A stretch of 51,162 bases of DNA. Source: Limosilactobacillus coleohominis. Its GTDB lineage: Bacteria; Bacillota; Bacilli; Lactobacillales; Lactobacillaceae. Both the position numbers and the translations under genes were made by a program. The notes below the pieces were generated by a model. The model ran no database searches, was not told the DNA's origin, and saw only the letters and a list, made by a program, of their open reading frames with translations. Position 1 is the first letter of the stretch. The number at the start of each line of letters is the position of its first letter. Below, piece by piece: positions 27,968-36,007 of the stretch. Where the stretch lies: positions 1 to 51,162 of the forward strand of contig NZ_JACJKU010000001.1 in NCBI RefSeq assembly GCF_016901675.1. The letters run 5' to 3'.

Positions 27968-29149
27968 ATGCCAGAACTTGCAAAGGGTATGGAAAACTAC
28001 GTAAACAATGATGTTAAGGCAATTCGTCCTTCAGCAATTCGTGATTTTGATATGAAGATTTCATCTATTCCTGGGTTAGTGAAGTTAACTCTGGGTGAAC
28101 CAGATTTTAACGTACCAGAACACGTTAAGGAAGCCGCCGTTCAAGGAATTAGAGACAATGATTCTCACTACGGACCTGCTGCTGGTAAGTTAGAATTACG
28201 GAAGGCAGTTGCTAAGTACTTAGCTGATACTCGGAATGTTGATTATAATCCAGAAGACGAAATTCTAATTACTAATGGGGGAACAGAGGCTTTAACGGCG
28301 ATTACCTTTAGTTTGTTAAATCCTGGAGACAAAGTTTTGGTACCTACTCCAGTATTCTCTTTATACTTCCCAATTATTACGCTAACTGGTGCTGAATGTA
28401 TTCAAGTTGATACATCTGATGATGGCTTTGTATTGACTCCAGAAAAGTTACAGAGCGAAATTGACAAGCATGGTGATGTTAAGATGATCCTCTTAAATTA
28501 CCCATGCAACCCTACTGGAAGGGCTTATCCAGAAGACTTATTACGTCGGTTAGGTAAGATCCTGCACGATAATAATATTTTGATTGTCGCTGACGAAATG
28601 TACAGTGAATTAACATATGATCAAGAACATTTTTCATTAGCAACAATTTATCCTGAACAAACATTGTTAGTATCTGGCTTATCGAAGTCACATGCTATGA
28701 CTGGATGGCGACTAGGTTATATTGCTGGCTCTGCACCACTGATTGGTGAAATCTATAAGATGCATGGATTCATGGTTACTTGTGTTAACGACATTGCACA
28801 AGACGCTGCTGTTGAAGCTTTAAACAATGGTCGTGAAGATCCAGTGGCTTTCCGGAAAGAATATCAAAAGCGTCGTGACTTTGTAGTTGACCGTATGGAA
28901 AAGATGGGCTTTGATATTGCTACGCCAGATGGAGCCTTTTACGTTTTTGCTAAGATTCCTGCTCAATTCGGTAAGGATGATTTCAACTTTGCACTTGATT
29001 TAGCTAAGAAGGCTAAGGTTGGTGTTATTCCAGGAAGTGCCTTTGGTGCCGGTGGTGAAGGCTACATTCGGATTTCATATGCGGCTTCTGATGAAAAGTT
29101 ACAAAAAGCAATGGATCAAATCAAGCAATACCTTGATACATTAGACTAG
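27968..29149 (+). CDS. patA: PLP aminotransferase, probable N-acetyl-LL-diaminopimelate aminotransferase
   Basis: This 393-residue class I aminotransferase shows KLTLGEPDFNVPEHV near the start, NYPCNPTGRAY, the PLP-phosphate block and the Schiff-base lysine in SGLSKSHAMTGWRLGY. It is the last gene of the lysA operon, which otherwise lacks the transamination step. Its assignment as the acetyl-DAP aminotransferase (B. subtilis PatA type) is therefore strong by context; sequence alone would also fit an aromatic or aspartate aminotransferase. A terminator follows. Confidence 0.9.
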   Translation: MPELAKGMENYVNNDVKAIRPSAIRDFDMKISSIPGLVKLTLGEPDFNVPEHVKEAAVQGIRDNDSHYGPAAGKLELRKAVAKYLADTRNVDYNPEDEILITNGGTEALTAITFSLLNPGDKVLVPTPVFSLYFPIITLTGAECIQVDTSDDGFVLTPEKLQSEIDKHGDVKMILLNYPCNPTGRAYPEDLLRRLGKILHDNNILIVADEMYSELTYDQEHFSLATIYPEQTLLVSGLSKSHAMTGWRLGYIAGSAPLIGEIYKMHGFMVTCVNDIAQDAAVEALNNGREDPVAFRKEYQKRRDFVVDRMEKMGFDIATPDGAFYVFAKIPAQFGKDDFNFALDLAKKAKVGVIPGSAFGAGGEGYIRISYAASDEKLQKAMDQIKQYLDTLD

Positions 29150-29154
29150 TAAAG

Positions 29155-29186
29155 AAAGCACGGAATTAAAAACCGTGCTTTTTTTG
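29155..29186 (+). terminator. Terminator of the lysA-patA operon
   Basis: AAAGCACGG (29155-29163) and CCGTGCTTT (29173-29181) form a 9-bp stem followed by a run of T. Confidence 0.92.
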
Positions 29187-29239
29187 ATGAAGTTATATAC
29201 AATAAAAGTATTGAATTTTTTGAAAAGGAATGATGCAAG

Positions 29240-29959
29240 ATGGATGCACACCATCTTTCAAAGCGGCTCACGGCGGTGGCACAATATGTCCCGCAAGGCG
29301 CCCGCTTAGCTGATATTGGATCGGACCATGCATATTTGCCAGCTTCGTTAATTATTAACCATCGCATTAACTTTGCAATTGCTGGAGAAGTTGCGAAGGG
29401 ACCATTTGAAAACGAAAAAAAAGAAATCAGACAGTTAGGATTAGAAAAAGTATTAATTCCAAGATTAGCCGATGGTTTAGCAGCAGTTACTGCGGATGAT
29501 GGCATTGATACAGTAACCATTGCTGGTATGGGTGGATCGTTAATTGCGAAAATTTTAGATGAAGGTCAAGATCGGTTATCTGGAGTGAAAAAATTGATCT
29601 TGCAACCAAACGTTGGTGAGAATCGGGTTCGTGAATGGTTGATGAGCCATCAATACCAAATTCAAAATGAACAAATTTTGGAAGAGGATCATCACATTTA
29701 TGAAATTATTGTTGCGGAACCTACTGTCTGCCCAGTTCGGTATGGAGAAAAGGAATTACTATTTGGACCATTGCTGTTGGAACAGACTTCAGCCATCTTT
29801 AATGCAAAATGGCAAGCGGAATTAAAACGTTGTGAAAAAACGGTAGTTCAAATGCGCCAAGCTAAGACGATTCCAGAAGATCATTTGATGACGATGCAAA
29901 AGAAAATTAACTTGATTAAGGAAGTGTTACCTGATGACGACCGGGACAGAAATAATTAA
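29240..29959 (+). CDS. trmK: tRNA (adenine(22)-N(1))-methyltransferase
   Basis: This 239-residue SAM-dependent enzyme methylates A22 of some tRNAs. The SAM-binding loop is LADIGSDHAYLP near residue 24, and the catalytic region includes TVTIAGMGGSLIAKIL and LILQPNVGENRVREWL; a helical C-terminal domain follows. The gene normally lies between rpoD and nif3 in Firmicutes. Here the whole lysine/DAP locus is inserted between rpoD and trmK. The end overlaps nif3 by 26 bases. Confidence 0.95.
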   Translation: MDAHHLSKRLTAVAQYVPQGARLADIGSDHAYLPASLIINHRINFAIAGEVAKGPFENEKKEIRQLGLEKVLIPRLADGLAAVTADDGIDTVTIAGMGGSLIAKILDEGQDRLSGVKKLILQPNVGENRVREWLMSHQYQIQNEQILEEDHHIYEIIVAEPTVCPVRYGEKELLFGPLLLEQTSAIFNAKWQAELKRCEKTVVQMRQAKTIPEDHLMTMQKKINLIKEVLPDDDRDRNN

Positions 29960-30755
29960 TCAATTTGAAAAGTTTTGTGACCCTAGTTTAGCCGAATCGT
30001 GGGATCATGTTGGCTTACAAATTGGAAACCCTGATAAACCAGTAACGCGCATTATGACGACTTTAGATGTACGGCCAGAGGTGGTAGACGAGGCAATCGA
30101 ACGGCAAGTTGACTTTATTTTTGCTCACCATCCTGTTATGTTTCACCCGGCTAAGGATCTAGATACAAGAAATCCACAGAATGCAATGTATGCCAAGATT
30201 CTAAATAATGGAATTACAGTATATGCAGCACATACAAATTTAGACAGTGTGAATGGTGGGATGAACGATTGGTTAGCAGACCAGTTGCAACTACAAGATA
30301 CGGTACCGTTAGTGGAAAAAGATATCGATCCTGCAACGGGAATTCCTCGTGGAATGGGTCGGATTGGACAATTGCAACATGCGATGAACGTTGATGAATT
30401 TGCTGACTATTGTTTAAAGGTTTTTAACATCAATGGATTACGTTTGATCGCCAAAAAAGGCGATACCCGTCAGATTAAACGGGTAGCAGTTTTAGGTGGT
30501 TCTGGATCAGAGTTTTATCAAACAGCTGTTGATAAACACGCTGATGCCTATGTAACTGGGGATGTTAGTTATCACGTTGCTCATGACATTCTCGCTAATG
30601 GTTTAGTTGTAGTTGATCCGGGTCACCACATTGAATGTGTAGCTGTTAAGGGACTTCATCAACTACTAGAGGAATGGAAGCAAAAGAATAATTGGTCAGT
30701 GGATATTATTGAAACGTCCATTAATACGGAACCATTTCGCTTTGTAACAAAATAG
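29934..30755 (+). CDS. Nif3-like dinuclear metal centre hexameric protein
   Basis: This 273-residue protein belongs to the NIF3/YqfO family, a dinuclear metal-binding fold whose biochemical role is not firmly known (GTP cyclohydrolase I type 2 is a common but weakly supported name). Metal-ligand blocks are IFAHHPVMFHPAKDL, AAHTNLDSVNGGMN and VDPGHHIECV. It is shorter than B. subtilis YqfO because it lacks the inserted PII-like domain. It starts inside trmK and is translationally coupled to it. Confidence 0.92.
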   Translation: MTTGTEIINQFEKFCDPSLAESWDHVGLQIGNPDKPVTRIMTTLDVRPEVVDEAIERQVDFIFAHHPVMFHPAKDLDTRNPQNAMYAKILNNGITVYAAHTNLDSVNGGMNDWLADQLQLQDTVPLVEKDIDPATGIPRGMGRIGQLQHAMNVDEFADYCLKVFNINGLRLIAKKGDTRQIKRVAVLGGSGSEFYQTAVDKHADAYVTGDVSYHVAHDILANGLVVVDPGHHIECVAVKGLHQLLEEWKQKNNWSVDIIETSINTEPFRFVTK

Positions 30756-30770
30756 ACGACATTTGTAATA

Positions 30771-30779
30771 TGATATAAT
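30771..30779 (+). promoter_or_regulatory. Extended -10 promoter of pepT
   Basis: TGATATAAT is a perfect -10 with a TGn extension, about 60 bases before pepT. No matching -35 is seen. Confidence 0.65.
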
Positions 30780-30837
30780 TATGACAAGCTGACATAGCAA
30801 TTAGCGGTCTGATATTAATTAAATGAGGTGTTAAATT

Positions 30838-32085
30838 ATGGCAAGTTTGAAATATGAAAACTTACTACCACGTTTTTTGAAGTATGTAAAAGTTGAAACA
30901 CGGTCAAATCCAAACAGTGATACTATTCCTTCTGATCCTAAGGAAATGGACTTTTTAAAGGAATTGGAAAAGGAATTAAAGGAAATTGGTTTATCTGATG
31001 TTCGCTTTAACAAAGCAGGAACATATTTACTAGCTACCTTGCCAAGCAACGTAGATCATGATGTTCCTACCATCGGTCTAATTGCGCACGTTGATACAGC
31101 TGACTTTAATGCTCATAACGTCAACCCACAAATTGTTGAAGATTATGATGGCTCATCTGACATTCAATTGGATCAAGATGGGGAATTTGTTTTAAGTCCA
31201 GGTGAATTTCCATCATTAAAGAAGTATCAAGGTGACACACTTGTAACAACAGATGGTTCTACATTATTAGGGGCTGATGATAAATCTGGAGTGGCAGAAA
31301 TTATTACTTTCTGCGAATATCTTATTAATCATCCTGAAATTAAGCACGGCACCATTCAAATTGGATTAGGCACTGACGAAGAAATTGGGATTGGTGCTGA
31401 ACATTTTGAACCAGAAGAATTCGGGGCTGATTTTGCATACACTGTCGATGGTGGACCTTTAGGCGAACTTGAATATGAAACTTTCAACGCAGCACATGCA
31501 GTAGTTGATATTAAAGGGAAAAATGTTCACACTGGTGTAGCCAAGGGCACAATGATCAATGCCTTACAATTGGGAATTGATTTTCATAATAGTTTGCCAG
31601 ATCATGATCGTGCTGAACGGACAGAAGGTCGGGAAGGATTCTTCCACTTATACAAGTTTAGCGGCGAAGTTGATAGCGCACAGATGGAATACTTGATTCG
31701 TGATCATGATAAGGACATTTTTAACGAACGTAAGCATGCATTGGAAGCCGTTGCCGACGATATTAATGCTCAATTAGGTGAGGATCGTGTTAAGGTTACC
31801 ATTAATGATCAATATTACAACTTGCGTGACGCTTTAAAAGATCATATGGAAGTCGTTGAACTTGCTAAGCAAGCAATGGAAGACCTAGATATTAAGCCAG
31901 ATATTTACCCAGTTCGTGGTGGTACAGATGGATCGACAATTTCATACAAGGGTCTGCCAACGCCAAACTTATTTGCTGGTGGTGAAAACATGCACAGTCG
32001 CTTTGAATATGTTTCGGCACAAACAATGGACCGTGTAATTGATGTTCTTTTGGAAATGAACAAGTTGAATGTTGAAAATAATTAG
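30838..32085 (+). CDS. pepT: Peptidase T (tripeptide aminopeptidase)
   Basis: This 415-residue M20B zinc exopeptidase removes the N-terminal residue from tripeptides, completing digestion of imported peptides in the cytoplasm. Metal-binding blocks are IGLIAHVDTADF, GSTLLGADDKSGVAEI, LGTDEEIGIGAEHF and YTVDGGPLGELE; a C-terminal His lies in GGENMHSRFEYVS. It has its own promoter and terminator. Length matches the family. Confidence 0.96.
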   Translation: MASLKYENLLPRFLKYVKVETRSNPNSDTIPSDPKEMDFLKELEKELKEIGLSDVRFNKAGTYLLATLPSNVDHDVPTIGLIAHVDTADFNAHNVNPQIVEDYDGSSDIQLDQDGEFVLSPGEFPSLKKYQGDTLVTTDGSTLLGADDKSGVAEIITFCEYLINHPEIKHGTIQIGLGTDEEIGIGAEHFEPEEFGADFAYTVDGGPLGELEYETFNAAHAVVDIKGKNVHTGVAKGTMINALQLGIDFHNSLPDHDRAERTEGREGFFHLYKFSGEVDSAQMEYLIRDHDKDIFNERKHALEAVADDINAQLGEDRVKVTINDQYYNLRDALKDHMEVVELAKQAMEDLDIKPDIYPVRGGTDGSTISYKGLPTPNLFAGGENMHSRFEYVSAQTMDRVIDVLLEMNKLNVENN

Positions 32086-32106
32086 AAAAGAATTCCTAAT
32101 TCAAAC

Positions 32107-32146
32107 AAAAGAGGCTCCGTTAGAAATGACGGAACCTCTTTTGTTT
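32107..32146. terminator. Bidirectional terminator between pepT and the DUF2929 gene
   Basis: AAAAGAGGCTCCGT (32107-32120) and ACGGAACCTCTTTT (32129-32142) form a long stem with one internal mismatch. A and T runs on opposite sides allow it to act on both strands. Confidence 0.88.
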
Positions 32147-32178
32147 AGTTAGCTTTAATAGATTGTTAACCAATTATT

Positions 32179-32382
32179 TTATTTGCTTTGTCGACGGGGA
32201 TTAGCCTTATCAGTTATTGTATAAACAATGTTGGCAGCAAGTACTGCGAACACCGCCCCAATGATTGCAGCATTCAAAAAACTAATTGGTGCCGCTTCTA
32301 GTTGACCACCAATGTAACCGAGAAGCATTCCTAGAATACCACCCCAAATAATGGCCATAATACTTCCAACAATTCGTCTCAC
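32179..32382 (-). CDS. DUF2929-like small membrane protein
   Basis: This 67-residue protein has two hydrophobic helices, at about 3-25 and 33-57, and a basic C-terminal tail ending in ANPRRQSK. The motif IIWGGILGMLLGYIGG in the first helix resembles DUF2929 proteins such as B. subtilis YjzD; their function is unknown. I chose GTG 32382, which follows AAAGGGGTG at a suitable distance. An in-frame GTG at 32406 lies before that site. It is divergent from dnaE, and its promoter region overlaps the dnaE leader. Confidence 0.75.
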   Translation of the reverse strand: MRRIVGSIMAIIWGGILGMLLGYIGGQLEAAPISFLNAAIIGAVFAVLAANIVYTITDKANPRRQSK

Positions 32383-32479
32383 GAGTATCACCCCTTTAAT
32401 AATCACAATTGTATTCTACCATATTTTGATGGAACTTACGATGACAATGAAAAAAAGAAATCCACCTAAAATCAAAGTT

Positions 32480-32488
32480 TGTTATAAT
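32480..32488 (+). promoter_or_regulatory. Extended -10 promoter of dnaE
   Basis: TGTTATAAT is a perfect -10 with a TGn extension, 28 bases before the dnaE start; no clear -35 is present. Confidence 0.6.
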
Positions 32489-32515
32489 TTTAAAAAGAAA
32501 GGTGAGGTGATAAAA

Positions 32516-35500
32516 ATGGCAGTGGTACCGCTTGATATTAATAGCACATACAGCCTGCTACAAAGCACTATTCGTCCAAAAGAATTAGCAGCGGCAGCTC
32601 GCCAACGTGGTTATTCCGCAATGGCCCTCACTGATAATGACGTATTATATGGGGCAGTTGATTTTTATAAAGCTGCACAAGAATCCCAAATTAGTCCTAT
32701 CATTGGCGCAAAATTTAACATATCGTTAAACGACATAGATGATCAGAAAATTAGTTTGACTGCTATTGCCAGTGATCTTCAGGGATATGAAAACTTGATG
32801 CAACTATCTACTATGAGAATGACCTCTGATGTTGATTTAACGAGGGAAGATTTATCTCATTATATAGAGCATTGTTTTATCATTGTTAATCCCACCCCGC
32901 CAATTTTGGGTGCGCAAGGGGATCAAGAAGCAGCGCAATTTTTAAAATGGTTAAGTATTCAGGACGTCCAGTCTTTTTTGGGAATTAACCTAACCCTTGA
33001 CGAAACGATGCGGCAGGTAGTTCAAGATTTGTCAAAGCAATATCGTCTGCCAACTATTGCTGACGAAAGAGTTGATTACCTAAACCCGGACCAATATTTT
33101 TCTACTCAAGTCTTACGTTCAATTAGTAGTGGTAATCAAATTCAAACTCCTTTAGAAGTTTCCTCAAAAAAGGGAGCTCATTATCTTAGGACTGCAGAAG
33201 AATTAACGAAGCTGTATAACGAAGCCGGGTTGCAAGAGGCCGTTAAGAATAATGAATTGTTAGTTCAGTCAAGCGGCTTTAAGATGAATTTTCAAAAACC
33301 AGTGTTACCACACTTTTCCGTTCCGGGTGGCGTTTCAAGCGCTGATTACTTAAGACAGTTATGCATTGACGGTTTGAAAAAACGTCAGTTAGCCCCTCAT
33401 ATGACCATTCAAGATTACAAAAAACGACTGGATCACGAATTAACGGTAATTCATCAAATGAACTTTGATGACTACTTTTTAATCGTTTGGGATGTAATGG
33501 ACTTTATTCACCGCTCAAAAATTATGACCGGTCCTGGTCGTGGTTCGGCAGCTGGGTCATTAGTGGCTTATGCATTAGCGATCACAGATGTGGACCCGCT
33601 TCAATACGGACTTTTATTTGAAAGGTTTTTAAATCCGGAACGAGCTCAAATGCCGGATATTGACCTGGACATTCCTGATAATCGTCGTCAACAGGTTCTT
33701 GGATATGTTCATAAGCGTTATGGGCATTCAAGAGTTGCACAGATTATTACATTTGGAACACTTGCTGCCCGTCAAGTTGTAAGGGATGTTGGAAGGGTTT
33801 TTGGAGTGCCCCAATATCAAATTGAGCAAATCATCGATATATTAAGACCTCTAACCCGTCATCGTAGTATTACATTGGCAGAAGCTGTTAAAGATTCGCA
33901 GCCATTAAGGAATTTGATAATCGATAACCCGATGAATCGACTAATTATCCAAACAGCACAGCAACTAGAAGGACTACCACGGCACTATTCGACACACGCT
34001 GCCGGAGTGGTCTTGTCAGCTTCTCCTTTAAGGACGATCGTGCCCTTGCAAAAGGGTAATGACGAAGAAGGGTTGTTAATGACCCAGTTTCCAAAAGAAA
34101 TTGTTGAATCTGTCGGACTTTTAAAGATGGACTTTCTAGGATTACGTAACTTGTCAATTATGGATAAGGCGATGCAATTAATCCGTCAAAAGGATCCGGA
34201 TTTTGATATCACTACTGTTCCGCTAAATGATCAGACAACAATTCAATTGTTTCAAAAAGGTGCTACGGATGGAATTTTTCAGTTTGAATCAACTGGAATT
34301 CGCCAAACGTTAATTAACCTGCAACCAGATTCGTTTGAAGACATTGTTGCGGTCAATGCTTTGTATCGTCCGGGACCACTAGAAAACATTCCCCATTTTA
34401 TTGCACGGAAACATGGTCAGGAAAAAATTGTATTGCCAGATGAAAGTTTGCAACCAATTTTAGGACCAACGTATGGAATTTTGGTTTACCAAGAGCAAGT
34501 TATGCAAGTAGCATCTAAGATGGCAGGATTTTCTTTAGGTCAAGCCGACTTGTTGCGTCGGGCAATGAGTAAGAAAAAACAAGCCACAATGGAGAGTATG
34601 CGCGGCCGGTTCATTAATGGGGCGGTTCAAAATGGTTACAGTAAACAGATTGCGACGCAGGTTTTTGATTATATCGACCAGTTTGCAAACTATGGATTTA
34701 ACCGTTCCCATGCGGTCGCTTACTCTAAGATGGCATATGAAATGGCATATTTGAAATGCCACTATCCTGCTGAATTTTTTACGGCTTTATTGTCGATCGA
34801 GCCAAATATTAATAAAGAACAACTCCATTTAGCAGATGCCAAAAAATTTGGTCTCAAAATTAAGGGGCCAGATATTAACCAAAGCCAGGAAAGTTTTTCT
34901 TTGATTAATGGCGATATTCAAATGGGCTTCACAATGATTAAAGGAATGCGTAGAGACTTCATTCAAGCAATAATGGATGAACGACAGCGTGGACCCTTTA
35001 AAAATCTGGGTGACTTTGTCCAGAGAATGGGAGACAAATGGCAAAAAGAAAACTTGATAAATCCTTTAATTTATAGCGGCGCGTTTGATCATTTAGGATA
35101 TAATCGTGCGGAAATGATAGAAGGTCTCTCGGGACTATTTGCCGGTAATGAATTCGCGTTTAAGAGCGCGGATTTGCAGCCGATGATGGAACGTCGAAAA
35201 GAATATCCTTTAACATACCGCTTGTTAAAAGAAAAAGAGTATCTTGGCGTTTATATTTCTGGCCACCCAGTTGCACAGTATCAGAAGGTCCGCGAAAGAA
35301 TACGAACACAGCGGGTATCTGATATTAAAGTCAATGAACATGTCAAAATGTTGGTGATGATTAATCAACTTCGGCAGATCAATACCAAAAAGACACACCA
35401 GCCAATGGCATTCGCAAGTGTTTCAGATGAAACCGGAAGCGTTGATGTTACTATTTTCCCTGACCAATATCAAAGGTATGTTGATATTGTCCAACCATCA

Positions 35501-35845
35501 AGGATTGTCCTCATCAATGGAACTGTGGAATTTCGTAATAACCGTCCTCAAGTAATTGCAAATGAAATCATCCCAGTTCAACGATTGATTACTACCAATT
35601 CCAAAAGTAATCAGCGATGGGTGGTAAGGATAGTGAAGGGACAATCACAATCAAAACTATTACACGCATTAAAGGAAAACAGCAGTGAAATTAGCGGCAG
35701 TGTTCCGGTGGTGGTATTTGATGAAGCTTCTAATAAGGCCAACTTGTTGGACAGATCTATGTGGCTTCAGAGTTCTAGCAAATCTCGTGAGTTATTGAAC
35801 AAGATTTTTGGAAGCGCAAACGTTGTATTACAGGCAATTGATTAG
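32516..35845 (+). CDS. dnaE: DNA polymerase III subunit alpha (DnaE)
   Basis: This 1109-residue replicative polymerase extends lagging-strand primers alongside PolC in Firmicutes. The catalytic palm has PGRGSAAGSLVAYAL and QMPDIDLDIPDNRRQQV, with D381 and D383 as metal ligands; a tandem helix-hairpin-helix region and a C-terminal OB fold (about 960-1030, MAFASVSDETGSVDVTIFPD) follow. The N-terminal PHP domain is degenerate: the usual HxHS is DINS at 7-10 and TDHG is TDND. I chose ATG 32516 with AAAGGTGAGGTG before it. The frame is open to 32351 on the other side of its promoter. pyk follows, with no pfkA between. Confidence 0.96.
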   Translation: MAVVPLDINSTYSLLQSTIRPKELAAAARQRGYSAMALTDNDVLYGAVDFYKAAQESQISPIIGAKFNISLNDIDDQKISLTAIASDLQGYENLMQLSTMRMTSDVDLTREDLSHYIEHCFIIVNPTPPILGAQGDQEAAQFLKWLSIQDVQSFLGINLTLDETMRQVVQDLSKQYRLPTIADERVDYLNPDQYFSTQVLRSISSGNQIQTPLEVSSKKGAHYLRTAEELTKLYNEAGLQEAVKNNELLVQSSGFKMNFQKPVLPHFSVPGGVSSADYLRQLCIDGLKKRQLAPHMTIQDYKKRLDHELTVIHQMNFDDYFLIVWDVMDFIHRSKIMTGPGRGSAAGSLVAYALAITDVDPLQYGLLFERFLNPERAQMPDIDLDIPDNRRQQVLGYVHKRYGHSRVAQIITFGTLAARQVVRDVGRVFGVPQYQIEQIIDILRPLTRHRSITLAEAVKDSQPLRNLIIDNPMNRLIIQTAQQLEGLPRHYSTHAAGVVLSASPLRTIVPLQKGNDEEGLLMTQFPKEIVESVGLLKMDFLGLRNLSIMDKAMQLIRQKDPDFDITTVPLNDQTTIQLFQKGATDGIFQFESTGIRQTLINLQPDSFEDIVAVNALYRPGPLENIPHFIARKHGQEKIVLPDESLQPILGPTYGILVYQEQVMQVASKMAGFSLGQADLLRRAMSKKKQATMESMRGRFINGAVQNGYSKQIATQVFDYIDQFANYGFNRSHAVAYSKMAYEMAYLKCHYPAEFFTALLSIEPNINKEQLHLADAKKFGLKIKGPDINQSQESFSLINGDIQMGFTMIKGMRRDFIQAIMDERQRGPFKNLGDFVQRMGDKWQKENLINPLIYSGAFDHLGYNRAEMIEGLSGLFAGNEFAFKSADLQPMMERRKEYPLTYRLLKEKEYLGVYISGHPVAQYQKVRERIRTQRVSDIKVNEHVKMLVMINQLRQINTKKTHQPMAFASVSDETGSVDVTIFPDQYQRYVDIVQPSRIVLINGTVEFRNNRPQVIANEIIPVQRLITTNSKSNQRWVVRIVKGQSQSKLLHALKENSSEISGSVPVVVFDEASNKANLLDRSMWLQSSSKSRELLNKIFGSANVVLQAID

Positions 35846-35857
35846 TAACCGCTTTCA
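35844..35857 (+). promoter_or_regulatory. Candidate cre site (CcpA) upstream of pyk
   Basis: AGTAACCGCTTTCA matches the cre consensus TGWAANCGNTNWCA at all fixed positions but the first. It overlaps the dnaE stop codon and lies about 75 bases before the likely pyk -10, a position compatible with activation by CcpA. Binding is inferred. Confidence 0.5.
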
Positions 35858-35880
35858 TAAGAAAGGTGCTAAAATGAAGC

Positions 35881-35894
35881 TTTTCACGTGAAAA
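35881..35894. other. 14-bp perfect palindrome upstream of pyk
   Basis: TTTTCACGTGAAAA is a perfect dyad between the cre-like site and the pyk promoter. It has no spacer, so it is unlikely to be an RNA hairpin and is more like a protein operator. The regulator is unknown. Confidence 0.6.
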
Positions 35895-35909
35895 AATGGC
35901 CTGAAGTTA

Positions 35910-35938
35910 CAGACACAAAAAATAAAACGTGTTATTAT
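35910..35938 (+). promoter_or_regulatory. Predicted pyk promoter
   Basis: CAGACA (35910-35915) and TATTAT (35933-35938) are 17 bases apart, and TGT precedes the -10. The leader would be about 60 bases long. Confidence 0.5.
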
Positions 35939-36007
35939 AGCACTGTACAATCAAAACTGCTAAGTGAGATTTGATTGGGGTAGTAATGCAAAGGAGAGAA
36001 TTTTGTT

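Noticed and set aside
32351-32515. N-terminal extension of DnaE by 55 codons
   Set aside because: It crosses the dnaE promoter and part of the divergent DUF2929 gene; ATG 32516 has a good ribosome binding site.
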